64,000 bases of DNA from Onchocerca lupi (lineage: Eukaryota > Nematoda > Chromadorea > Rhabditida > Onchocercidae), in NCBI GenBank assembly GCA_028564675.1, contig JAOVVO010000019.1, positions 186,001-250,000 on the forward strand, read 5' to 3'. Under the pieces are notes generated by a model that was not told the origin of the DNA, made no database searches, and was given only the letters and a program-made list of their open reading frames with translations. Numbering within the stretch: position 1 is the stretch's first letter; each line of letters begins with the position of its first letter. This document shows, piece by piece, positions 36,801 to 49,565 of the stretch. A program made the position numbers and the translations under genes.

Positions 36801-39800
36801 TATCATCATCTTTCAAGTAATTGCAAAAACTGTGGAAATTCTTCGTAAATGTCATGTGCTTAGCAATGTACCCTTGACAATTGAATCCAGACGTGCAGTA
36901 GGAATAGAGATGAATCAAATTTTGGAAAAGAAATAAATCGGATAGTAGAAAGAAAATAGCATACTTGACCGGTAAGATCTTCTTTTAAGGCGCATTTATT
37001 TAACCTCTGCATTTTACTTGCGATCAATGTCAGCATCAAAATGAGTAACAGGAGACTTCCACTACCAAGTAAACCAACTGGCCAATTAAATATCACCGCA
37101 ATAGTAACCAATACAAAAATCGCTACAATATTGTTCAAAATTTGCATCATTCTCGGATCGAGAGCCTATAAAAAGAGAATAAATCTTTACTTTTATTGAA
37201 AATGTTTGCAAGAAAAGCAAATTATACTTTTTTTTTTTCAAATATGAATTATAAATAACGGCATGCAGATTTCTTGAGAATACTACCGCTTTAATGTTTG
37301 GAGCATCGACAGATATACGTGTCACAGTCACAGCAGTGCTTGTGGATGGTGTATCAAAATATTCCGCATTTTGATAAAGCATATTTCGCATCGCTCGAAG
37401 GCGTAATGAATCCACAACACATTCTGCTGTCCAACCAAATGTAAATGTCTGCAAAAATTATTTGCATTATTCAAGTTAATTATAATATTTCAATTCAATA
37501 GCCATATTTTGCTATTTTTGACTTGCAAAAAAAGTTGATTTCTTCGATTAATTTCATTAGAAGTTGGAATATTATGCACAAATTTGCTATTATGCATTCG
37601 CTATCTGCTATTATATACATATTATGTACAATCTATTAACTCTAAAAAAATTTATTTATTTCAAAGATAGTTTGGACTACGAGATTAATTAGAGCTTCGC
37701 AAATTCTAACCTATGTTACGAGGATTTAAAAATACTTACCGCAGCAAAAATGACAATTAGGCATGCTATGCCCAATGCAATATAAATGATAGCAATAGGT
37801 AAAATTCGTTCTAACGTTGATTCCAATTCCGGCTGAGCGAATACGGTAAAGGTAAGATTGAAAATGAGTACAAATAATGGCAATTCCATTCCACGGAGGA
37901 ACGACATCAATAATGCTATAGTCATCTTTCCGTAATTGCCATGACAATTCGTATATAATTGCCATAAACCTTTTGGCTTACTTTTTTTCTGTAAAAAATA
38001 AAACACTTTTTAATAAAATTTAAAAAAATTTTCCCAAAAAGGCTTTAAAAGAAAAAAAGAGCCAAAAAAATCCCTGTAACATTAAGCATAATTAATTTCT
38101 ACTAAAATAAAATTCAAAAGTTAATCTTTTGATATTACTTATCTCTAAGACACTGCCTTTCAGGAATAGCTTATTTTTAGTAATAAAACCAACCCAACTT
38201 AAATTTTGTATTTAATTAGTAATGAATAATAACAACACGATAAGCCAATATCATTGATTCCTGAATGCAACACAATGTATTTCATGTTGCACAATTGCAG
38301 ATAAAGCGCATTTTCTCAATTTCATACTTTTTGCTTGCAATTTATTTTCATTTCATGCAGTCGGATAAGTTTAATCGATAAATTAAGATCAATTTTATTT
38401 TGTCTATCTTGCATCCTGGCAGAATGGTACAAACAAATGAACAATTTTTTTTCATTCTATAACTTTAATATACGCCTAATTTTTTGAATCCGTTAACTTC
38501 GTATTTTTTTCCATCCCATTAAATTATTTGTATCCACTTTATCTTTAAATTTACATATTAAACATTATATTTTACTCCTTTCCGAATGCAAATGCAGGAA
38601 GATAGAAGCATAGTTAATAGAATAAGAATGAAAATTTAGGATTAAATTAGTTTAAAAAAGAACTTAATTAAACAAACCTTTCCATTCAGTTCAACAATTT
38701 TTTCTGTAGAATTTTCAGGAATTGATACACATGTCACATTACCACTCATAATACTGCCTCGTGTAAACGACGACATTATACCGTAACCTGATGAATTGCG
38801 ACTATCTCTGACACTATAAAATCCTCACTTTAGAATAAGTTGACTGCACAGCTGTCAAGTATCCTTTGTTTCTGATGCAACGCAAGCTCATTTTCTCTAT
38901 TTCATACTTTTTGCTTAAGGATTTCAAAATTTCAATCCAAACTATTCGCCATCGTTTGGCATTATTGATCGATATGAATTAAAGATTTTGCAAAATTTAT
39001 GAATCATCATTAGTTCCAATCTGCGCGCATAAGCAACGAAAAAAATTTTACCTGGATCGATGAAATGTTTCTAATGGAAGCTCTTCAACAGGTGGTGAAG
39101 TCGGTTTCTGTTGTTCCTCAAACTGCTGTGACTTGACCAATGATGCGTAAATACCATCTTTGTTGTTGCAAAGCTCCTTATGAGTGCCTGGAAAGTAGCA
39201 AAAAAAAAAAAAAAAAAAAAATAATGCAAATTAGAAAAATTAAAATTAACTCATGAAACTTCAGGAAGATGAAATTCGCAACTGCTGTATTGCATAAAAT
39301 TGCTTTGTAAAAAAAAAAATTGACGTAAATTAAAAGCATTTAATTAACTTTGGTCGGAAAGCATTGGCTTAAATTTGGGTTTTATCAGCTGAGGCAGTAA
39401 TGCATTAATTTTTAATGCAAATATTGCTAACGCAAATAGGAAAAATCATCAAAATAACCACAATACTCACCAATTTCAGCAACTTGTCCTTTGTCGAGAA
39501 CGATAATTTGGTTAGAATCACGTAATGTTGACAATCGGTGAGCAATAATGATTGTTGTACGACCAACAGATGCCTAAAAAATCATTTATGTTGGCGTAAA
39601 AATGAATTTATTTCTGGCAAAAAAAAAAAAAAAAGTTATTCTCCAAATGAGAAATTTATTAGTAAATAGGATTTAAATGATAAATAAAAATTTCAAGTGA
39701 CCTTTTTCAGAGCATTTTGCACGATAACCTCACTTTCTGCATCTAATGCGCTGGTAGCTTCGTCAAGCAGCAGAATTCTTGGATTCCGAGCTATCGTTCG

Positions 39801-42800
39801 CGCAATTGCTAATCGTTGTTTTTGTCCACCAGACAATTGTATGCCGCCAGCGCCGATCATCGTATCATAACCCTTTACTCATTTTTACTTCATTTATTGG
39901 AATTTTGTTTGTATGCTTGCATAAAAAGAAGCATTTTTGCATTTTACACTTCGTTTATCGATAATTTATAAGGTAGTAAATTTCAATAGTTCTGATAATT
40001 GTCAATTCAAAATAAGTTGAATTTACATTTTACCTCACTTAATTTATTAATAAAATCATGTGCATTCGCAATTTTGCATGCATCAATAATTTCTTGGTCC
40101 GTTAGATCAAGCTTGCCAAGCCGTATATTTTCTTTAATTGTGCCGCTGAATAACAACGGTTCCTGAATTTGAAAAAAAAAAAAAAAAAAAACTAGTAGTA
40201 CGAAGATGATATAAATCAAATCTATATTGAAAATTTTTATGGAAAATTAATATTTTACGAAATATACGGAGATTATTTGATAAGTAATTTAACTGAAATG
40301 AAATGCTATAAAACTGTAAAGAATTAAATTAATAAAGTGCCATTGAGATCATCGAACCTGTTGTACAACACCAACAATATTTCTTAGAGTGTGGATATTG
40401 ATATCACATATGTTAATTCCATCAATCAGGATTGCACCAGAATTACAGTTATACAGGCGAGTTAGCAAACCAATCTGAATTCTGGTATACTACTGTCGGA
40501 AAAGGCCGAAATAATTTTAGCACAAATATATATTCAAATAATCAAAATATTGTATTGTAAAAATATTTCTCACACGATTCCTCACTCAAGATGAAAATTA
40601 ATGAATGTTACCATATCTAACGTAATTCTCATCTTTGTCTGCGATTACCGAGCTTTATATTCAACGGGAAATACCGGGAACTAATTCATATGCAAATGTT
40701 TCCGATTATAACCTAGCTTGTATATAATAATGGGAATATGGTGAAAAAACGTTCACTACAAAAAGGATTGCTATCAGTTGGAGTAAATGAATTTTTAACT
40801 TCGAATTGATTTGGCTAACGCGGTGAGCTGTTCTCCTCCATTTCTCATCTAACATTTATTCATCATCAATCAATCTTCAAAAATCAAGATACTTTATTTG
40901 AACTGTCGAGTGATATTCTTATCAACTATCATTAACCAGTTCGACATCAATAAATTCCCCATCAAAGGTATTCTTTGAATAATTATTGTCTATAATAGTT
41001 AGAGAGATATTTTTCACAAAAACTACAAAGGAATGTGTGAGAGGAAAGCAAAGATCGATGACACCTAAAAGTGTATGTTTATCTATCGAACAGAGGCCTA
41101 TAAATCAGCAAAAGCACTTTTCAATTAACTTGCTAAAATGAAATATTCGCAAATATCAAAAGATATCAAATTTATAATGACGAAGAAGTACTTCACGACT
41201 TACTGATGTGCTTTTGCCGCATCCACTGTGACCCACAAGCGCCACCGTATCACCCGGTTTCGCTGTCCATGATAATCCATTGAGAACTAAATGCTCTTTG
41301 CTCGTTGGATATGAAAATTTAACGTTTTGAAATTCAATCCGACCTTTTACTTCATTAACTTTCATGCCATCTGTTGAACTGGAATCAAAAGACGGTTTCT
41401 GAAATTTGAATTAAAATTAAGAATTTAAATCATCTAGCAATATTCATTTGTTAATTTATAATCATTGAAAGCATAATTACTATCATATAACAAAATTAAT
41501 AACTAAAAAAGTATAAAAGAAAAAAGTTTATATTTTTTATATAAGTTTAATATCAAAAGCTATTTTCTAATGAATATAACAAACTCGAATTGGAAAATTT
41601 GGCCAAGAATGAATACATATATGTCATTTGCAATAATAATATTTTCCTAAACTTTTTGTTTTTTGCAATTTACTTATAATTTTTTCATCAGCTAGTTATC
41701 ACATCGACTTTTGAATTCAAGGTGACAGAATTAGAAAGCTTCACAGCCTAAAAAATTTAATGATTTTTACAGAGAGCCTACAATAACAATATCTTATCTA
41801 CCATTTTGTTATCATCTTTTATTAAAAGTAAAAATCTCATAATTTGTTTGATGTATCATAAAATCTGAGACTCCTCATTGTCCCTTTTATTTTATTTGTA
41901 ATTCGGAACGTTTATTGTCCACAAATGGTCACTGACAAACAAAACAAAGTAGCGAAAAGAGAAAGTTTAGCGTACTCGATCGATTATTTTATAAATAACA
42001 GCTGCAGCAACTCGTGCATTAAGCACAGCCATCAGATGTGGACTAAGTACACCAAGATTGTAGGAACCGAACATAATCAGATTTGCGACAGCGAATATAA
42101 ATCCCGGATTCATTATTACACGAATTTGATACAGATAAGCACCATAGCTGTGAAGAAAAAAAGAAAGCGAAATTATATGGAAAGTCAGTGGTGACAAAAT
42201 GAAGTATCCTCAAATTTATGATTCTGAACAAATGCTAATTTCAAATAATGTTTGTATTTATTGTCTTTTAACTCAATATTTCGATTTTAGATTTACTCAG
42301 TAATTTAAAATTGGCAAATTTAGGATTTGGCAAATAAAGGTAAATTAAATCATTCAAAATTAAAGTGACACACTGTAGGATTAAAAAACGAAAAAGAAAA
42401 AGCGGATAAAAAAAAAAAACGGTAAGTATTTGAGAAGTTTTTAGATTTGATGAGGAGTTTTAAGCGAAATACAAATTTTAAACAAAAAAGCTTGAACAGA
42501 ACTTACTAGAAGCCAGCAGCGAAGAAAGCATATAAAACGAGGAAGAAGAGACCATCGAAAAAACCTGCAAATGCATATGCATGCAATGCAAATTTACGAC
42601 AAGCTTTCAGTGTTGCAGCATATCGTTTGATCATTGTTTCTTGTGCATTACATGCAGCTACCGTTTTCACATTCATGATTGATTCTTCGAGAACTGCTGC
42701 AGCACGACCATCAATATTGCTCTGCATGCTACTTGAATGTTCCATTTGCTGCAAGGAATGCAAGAGATATTAATTAAGCTCTAAGAAACAACAATACCAA

Positions 42801-44478
42801 AAGAACAAATTAATTGATCAATATCGAGAGATGAATTGATTTTCTGAAGTTTGTTTCAAATGTTTCGATGTGAATTCATACTCGAGCCATGGTGGACAGA
42901 AGTGCAGCAGAAATCGGTCCCGTACCAAACATTACCAATGTCACCCTCCAATCATAGATGAATCCGATGATCACACAGGTCAAAAACATTGTTACACCAC
43001 GTAGAATCATGCCGACTTTATCACCGATTCCATCCTTTATCTTTTCAATATTCCTGAAATTGAATTATTCGATGATGAAATTTGTTTAAACAGAATAAGA
43101 AAGAATCAAAAAAAAAAAATTATTTTCATAGGTTAATTAATAATGATCAACAAGATTTTTTTTTTTTAAGACAATGATATTTACGCGTTAAGTTGAGCAG
43201 TTAATGTGCCAGTCTTTTGTTGATCAAACCATGCCGCTTCTTGTCGCAGTAACGATTTCATATATTCTCGTCGCATTGTGCATGTTATATTTAACGAGGC
43301 ATTTTTTGCGCAAATATACTGAAATTAATTAAGAAGAGCAATGACGAATTTGACAGATTTAAATTTTAAAATCAAAATAAAGTGTTTAAGTTTCAAGAAT
43401 TAATTTTGCCATTTCCTCTATTCAGCAACATTTTCTTTCGAAAAACAAAATTTAGTTTAAAAATCAAAAAAAATTTTGTAATAATAGTTGAAATAAAACG
43501 AAAGGAACTTGTATAGTGGTGGTAATAACCATCGTAATTCCGAATGATGCATAAAGATAAACATATATATAAGCTTGGTACCAAAATGTATCATTTCTTT
43601 CAAACTGCAAAATTTTCCAAATTTTAGAAGAATGAAATTGTGCATAAAATAAGACTAATTATTTTTTATTAATAGAAAGTAATGCTTCTTTCAATGTTTT
43701 GTCATTAAATTAATAACCTAGAAGTACGATCGAATACTAAGTAATGAATGATGAATGAGAAATTTCAAGATGAAATTTGTCGGATGGATTTCAAAAGGTA
43801 GAGAAATATATGGAAAACTTACAGTTTTCGTAAGTAGGAAAACATTTGTTAATTTACCACCAATTAGACAAATCATCGGTTGACCTATACCAGTAAATAT
43901 AGCTAATAAAGCGCTAACTGACAACATAAAGCGATCGCATGTTGTCGCAAATCGGAACTGAAGATGATAGTAAATTCAGTTTAGCTTATTTGATGCAGTC
44001 TTCAGAAAAATAATTTAAAACAACTGAATATAATTGTCCTAATTTTTACCAAAAATTTTGACCATAAATTTTTATGGTCAAAATTTTAAATAAATAAATC
44101 AAATACTAATTGGAAAAATGATAAATAAATCAAATACCAATTGGAAAAATGAAACCGGCTTTGCATCAAGTTTTTGTTTGGCGAAATCTCCCCTAAAAAT
44201 AATTTGATCCGATATAAAAATATTAGTAAATTTTTTTGATTTTGATTAAAATTGATAAAAGAATTGGACTGAAATTAATTACAACGATGGATAATTTTTT
44301 TATTTAAAAAATTTACAATTATAGTTGACTTTTCAACAATTTCTTTGACTGATGAATTTTATTAGCATGCCATTTGTTACCTGCATAAAATGATACTGAT
44401 AAATTTATCGATGGCACTTTGTTCATATTGCTCGCTAGAATCATTCGCGAATTCTTTATCAGTTTTCAGCTCTGCCAT
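33837..44478 (-). CDS. pgp: P-glycoprotein, full-length ABCB transporter
   Basis: Twenty-five exons give 1280 residues, the normal P-glycoprotein length: 44381-44478, 44138-44192, 43823-43957, 43509-43604, 43185-43318, 42882-43053, 42507-42748, 41976-42147, 41204-41398, 40358-40474, 40034-40162, 39702-39872, 39471-39573, 39052-39187, 38678-38813, 37740-37988, 37287-37448, 36965-37165, 36037-36278, 35651-35804, 35359-35457, 35188-35283, 34624-34824, 34328-34474, 33837-34037. The order is TMD1-NBD1-linker-TMD2-NBD2. NBD1: Walker A GHSGCGKS (424-431), LSGGQ (528-532), Walker B ILLLDE (to 553), switch His584. NBD2: GPSGSGKS (1074-1081), LSGGQ (1178-1182), ILLLDE (to 1203), His1234. All ATPase motifs are intact in both halves, so an active plasma-membrane exporter of lipophilic compounds is expected; in nematodes such pumps are linked to anthelmintic tolerance. 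The linker (about 620-690) is serine-rich. ATG 44478 follows an acceptor-like TTTTTTAG at 44503-44502. The exact PGP number is not decided. Confidence 0.97.
35893..35975. repeat. CAGTATAT cluster in a P-glycoprotein intron
   Basis: Four near-copies of CAGTATAT occur within about 80 bases of the intron between exons 19 and 20. A degenerate microsatellite. Confidence 0.5.
36620..36663. repeat. 15-base perfect inverted repeat
   Basis: Arms 36620-36634 and 36649-36663 (ATAATCAATGATTAA and its complement) around a 14-base loop, inside the intron between exons 18 and 19 of the P-glycoprotein gene. Could be a small hairpin element or chance. Confidence 0.65.
38306..38915. repeat. Two-copy 32-base direct repeat
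   Basis: A segment around TTTCATACTTTTTGCTT occurs at 38306-38337 (intron after exon 15, minus strand) and at 38884-38915 (intron before exon 15). The copies differ at a few positions and flank P-glycoprotein exon 15 in the same orientation. Confidence 0.5.
40495..41020 (+). repeat. Dispersed ~0.5 kb repeat, copy 1
   Basis: Lies in the P-glycoprotein intron between exons 9 and 10. It aligns over its whole length, in the same orientation, with 50618-51162, at roughly 85% identity by eye, including the exact block GAGCTGTTCTCCTCCATTTC. It starts with CGGAAAAGGCCGAAATAA. No coding capacity, poly(A) tail or clear terminal repeats were seen, so the class (non-autonomous transposon or SINE-like) is open. 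Confidence 0.85.
44052..44087. repeat. 17-base perfect palindrome
   Basis: Arms 44052-44068 and 44071-44087 (AAAATTTTGACCATAAA and its complement) are separated by only two bases. It sits in P-glycoprotein intron 2, next to a duplicated splice donor, and could form a stable hairpin in the pre-mRNA. Confidence 0.8.
44090..44151. repeat. 31-base tandem duplication over a splice donor
   Basis: Units 44090-44120 and 44121-44151 differ at one base. The second unit spans the end of P-glycoprotein exon 2 and its splice donor (minus strand, GT at 44137-44136), so the first unit is a second copy of exon end plus donor 31 bases further into the intron. Confidence 0.85.
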
Positions 44479-44503
44479 CCTTTTAAATTTTTATTTATTT
44501 ACT

Positions 44504-47500
44504 AAAAAATTATGTAAATGATAAATGTTAGTTTGAGAGATAAACTGAAATGTTTATCAAAAATTTCTGCATGAAAGAATGAAAGATAACGTATCTGTTA
44601 ATTATAAATACAGTTAGTGATTTGAAAATTTAATTAATTCCGAATAAATCAGTCCAGTTGAACAATGATTTCTTGACGACATACTTTTTTCTTAATTTCA
44701 ATTTTTTTTTAAACTACACGACTATCTGTGGAATATTTTATGAAAATTTAAAAGCAAACAACCAAATAAATTTAGAACGATCTCAATAGTGCTGTAAGGC
44801 ACATTGTAATCGTGGAATGAGCAAGGTTGAAATATATGTTAAACGATAAGGAAATAATCATGAATAGAAAGTTCAATAAGTGATTGGTATTTGGAAAACA
44901 GTATTATTGCAAACGCCTGATGTTTGCACAGATCACCCGAATTGATTCAATTCAAGAATTGGAGCTTATTGCAGGAATTAATTTAATTATTAATGAAAAT
45001 TTTGCAAAAATATTGGTTATCATGCACAGAATGAGACGAATTGACAGAATGTGACATTGATCAAATTTCACCGAAGGAGAAATAAGAAATTGACAATAAT
45101 TTGTAAACTTCATACACTCTGCATCATATGCAAAAGATCGATTTTCTGGCGATTATATTAGTGGCAATTAATAAATTCTCGCATCATGATAATGCTAATG
45201 ATAGAGATTATGGGTCTATTAATTTCTGAGGTTCGTGTAATATGATAATACAAAGATTCTGAATCTGTAAAGTCATGAGGATATGCAATCTTTTTCATGA
45301 GTAGATTTAGGATTCAATGAAAGAGTTGCTTTCGAAAATTCATCATAAAAAGCAGATATTGATTAATCTGATAGATTTGCCATTAAATTAAAAGCCACAG
45401 AGAAAAAGAATGCAATATTGGACGAATGAAAGAAAGGTTCAAAGTTGAGCAGAAATCTGATAGATAAAAATTTCTTCTAGCATTATAAATAATAGCTGAA
45501 TGATGTATAAAATAAATTGAGCATATAAGAAAATAGCGATTTTTTTTTTTTTTTTCATCCACTTCGCAAATTTCAGGAAAATTTTTCAAATAAATAGAAA
45601 TTTTGGCTAATATTGATTTTATCTGTTGCTAATAAATTTCACAAATAAACGGACAGGCAAAAAAAATTTTTTTTATGGTAGGTAAAAATGTCATCCTGAA
45701 AAGACAAAAATTTGAAAATTTTAAGAGACGAAAGTTTTAGATTTGTTACTTATAGCATTTGCCACGAGTCTGCATGCATCCATAATTTGATGTCAATCAT
45801 TAATGCGTTTTTTATAATATTTGTTACATCAATATATTGATTTTTAATTAGTTTAGTGAAAAGCCGAAATTGACATTTTCCGGTATTACTTGATTGATAT
45901 TCAAGCAAAATAAATAACATAAGGAGTTTGAAAATAAATGATGAATTTAAAATGGGAATCTAATAAAACTTAAAATAATGAATTTGAAAAGCGAATTGAT
46001 TACTTATGCAAAATACGAAATAGTAAAGTATATAATACAATATAATTTACGACGCATAATGATTTTCAAATGAATTAACAATTATTCGTGTGTCGTTCAG
46101 GAATGTTTTATCAGCTGATGTATAATAAAAGCACTATTTTTACAACATGTATTCAACATTAAACTTTCCGAATAGTGTAATATATCGATTGAATATTAAT
46201 GAAATGAATTGATTACAGTGATGACAAGAACTATTTGACAATTCATGAATTTCGAGAATTAATGCAATATCGTTTCATTCACATAAGATTATTCGTATAA
46301 AAGTGTCACAGATTCATATTTCTTCTAGTTTTTTTTTCTTTTTTATCTAATGTTCAGAGCATTTGGAATATTCGCATTACTTCTGAAATAAGCTAAGGAA
46401 TAAATTTTAAGGTTAAATATTATTGATTCTAAAAATTGCTCCATGTCAAAAATATATTGCAAACTGAAATATTGAAATATCGAATAGGGAAGGACAAGTT
46501 TGCTAACAAATCTCTTAAGAAATGAAATTCAACTCTATCATTTGATTTTCTGCATATTTTAAAAATACAGAAAGAAATTTAGTTATGATTTTCTGCACTT
46601 TTTATAACTTTCTCTAAGCTCAAATCCGGTTTTCATTTACTTTATACTTTTTCTAATTTTTGAGCTAAAGAAACGATCATTACGGTATCATCGATGAAGT
46701 ATCAAATAACAAAATAAATTGAACGATAAAGAAATGTATCTTAGAAATGAATCGCTATCCTGTTCTATAATTGCAGGTAAATTATATTAAGAAAATAAGG
46801 TATTACTCTGAGCTAATTTTAACCAGTTTTATATAAATATATATATATCTCTTATACCTAAAGATGTTGTTGATAAAATCAGGCAATTGAAACATGGTGA
46901 TTAGTTGATAACAGTTGTATTTGTTATTTAACTCAGTTCGATAAGGATAATGTCTGATTTTAAGAACTTTATTTTTGCAATGTTTTTGATGTAATAATTG
47001 GAAGCACGAACCCTTAAAAAATAATATCAAAATCTTTCATACAATATTCTGGCAACAAAACTGAACTAAAAGAAAACATTACTCAAAATTGACCTTCGTG
47101 TCTTTTTTTTTCTTTTGACAAGAAAAAATATGAGAAATGCTTTATTTCATATTTTACTCAGATCACATTACTATTCCATTGTATTCTTTCTATTCAACTG
47201 GTTATTTCGCTTTCTACAAAATATTTGAAAACTTTTTGGAAGAATAGAAACGATAGGTTGCGTCAACATTGAACAAATTGACATTAAAAAAAAAAAGAAA
47301 ATATTGCAGTGGCGCATAAAAACAATCTTAGAGATGCTCGTGATATCGTAATGTGACAGGAAAAAAATAATTCATTTCGCATGAATAATTTATTTCGTAT
47401 ATAATTAAACGATCTAATTGTTTATGAATTCATAAGGAATAATTTATTGAAGCAATTTTAATCAAATCATCTCTCCTATTTCCAAAGGTTTAACGATTAT

Positions 47501-49565
47501 TTTACTTTTTATGATGATATTTGTGAATATGATGAACTAAATATTGTTCTATGATAGGAAAGCAAAAAAGGAAGTTGAAGAAAAGAAACTTAAGTGTTCT
47601 TTCTTTGTTCTTTGTGCAAATTTCCGATCACGATAAGGTGTATAAGTAATAGTATTATACTTATACTTACATAGATTTAATTTATGATAAAAGCCGATTA
47701 AAATCATTGATTCATAAGCTGTTAATATGCAGTAGAAATGAAACTTTCGTAAAAATCTGAGCGGAATCAATAATTTGCATGTTTTAGCACTTAAATTGAA
47801 ATATTGCATCTAATTGAAATTTTAAGCTGATGGAAATATACAAACACAAAATTGCTCATTTTTATTCTCAAACAGCAGAAAAAAAACCAAATTAATCATG
47901 ATTAATTTCACTGTTTATTCTTTTAGTCTTATCAAACATATTAGCAATGTGTTGTTGGAAAAGTCGATTTTTTAAAATAAGCGCTGAAATGTATGAGGCT
48001 TTTTCAGCAACACTAATTATCGAATTATTAAAATATTAATTTATATATCTTTCGATTATAAATATGCTAATGTTGCGGTCTGATCATTTGATGAATGGCT
48101 GCACAGAATTGGTGAGATTTGTCTTATCAAATAAAGACGCATATTTTTGACGAAAATACCGATTTTTCTCGAGCTTATTTTTTAATAAATAATAAAACAG
48201 AACGAGTTTTCATAATTAGAACCCTATCATAAAAAATAATCATTGACGAGCTCCGTAATTCATTTTATGTTGATAATCTTTTCCAAGAACCAGTTTTTTT
48301 CTGCACATTTTTTCTGAATTAATTTTCTTCAACTTGTCAAAGTTCATTTAGGGAATATTTTTCGAATTAAATCCATTCTTCGAGATTGCAATAGTCTGAA
48401 TTAGTCATAGCTGCAGAAATTTACTAATTAGTAAATGAAAATTATAAAAGATTCAACGTTCCAATCACATTCAATTTCATCTTGAAATTCCAAAAAAATT
48501 TTCTTTCGTATGAATCAATCCCTTCATAAAAGTCAAAGTTTACTTCGGTTGTTTTTCTTCTATGAAACAAATTTTTGTGACAATAAATTAGAAGACAGTA
48601 TCAATAGAATGAATCAATGTACACGCTAAAATATTTTATATTTTTAATATAATTCATTTGGACGTATCGATTTCGCACTATAAAAATTGAATCACACAGA
48701 TTGACAATGCAAACAACAGCAGTTGTATATTTATTATTGAATTTCATGTAGGAAAAAATAGGGAATGATTTACGAATTTGATTGATATCATTCAAGGGAA
48801 TTTTTCATATTTCTTCTCTTCAATTTGGACATTTCTCTTTCTAATAATCTTTTGTAGCTCTTTATGGCATACATTTAGATTTCGAAACTGATTAAGCTTC
48901 TTGAACTCTAACAAGATAAGGCAGCCATATTAATTTGATAGAAGAGATAAATGATTCTTTATTAAATCGAAAAAAGAAAAAAAAGCCGAAGTTTAACGGT
49001 TGAAACGATTACTGAATCTTTAACAAAAATTGATTAAACTGTGAAGCAAAGAAAGTTTTAACTGAAATGCAAGGACTTGTCCATTCTATATCTAAAACAA
49101 TATCAATCTATTGTTAAGTGTGATTAACAGTGATATATTATTTCGTAAATGATGTAAAACTGATAACTTGAATGCATTCCATAGCGTTTTTTTGGCATGA
49201 ATAAAACAAATAAATCATTTACTTGATACTATTTAAAATGCAAAGAGACGAAAAATGAAATATATTTTAAAATTCTGTTTTTTTTTCTCAAATTTTTGCT
49301 ATGCTCAGAAATTGAATAATTGCAACATTTTTCTTTCAGCTGAAAAGTATATCAATTTAAACGCAAAAATTAAATGGAATGTGCTATTCCGTTAATGGTA
49401 TTGGTCAAAATTTAGCAAGTATATTATTAGTAAAAGCCAGTCGTTGCTCAATAAACTAAAGATAAAGATCGTGAAGATATCTAATATTAACCATCGACAA
49501 ACTTAATGACTATGTAAATTTATTTTGCAAAAATATGGACAGTCTATCAATGATAAAATTTAAAT
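44504..49565. other. Intergenic, no gene seen
   Basis: Five kilobases between the start of the P-glycoprotein gene and the stop of the amino acid transporter gene, both on the minus strand. No exon-like sequence or RNA gene was recognised. It should hold the P-glycoprotein promoter. The distance argues against an operon. Confidence 0.6.
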
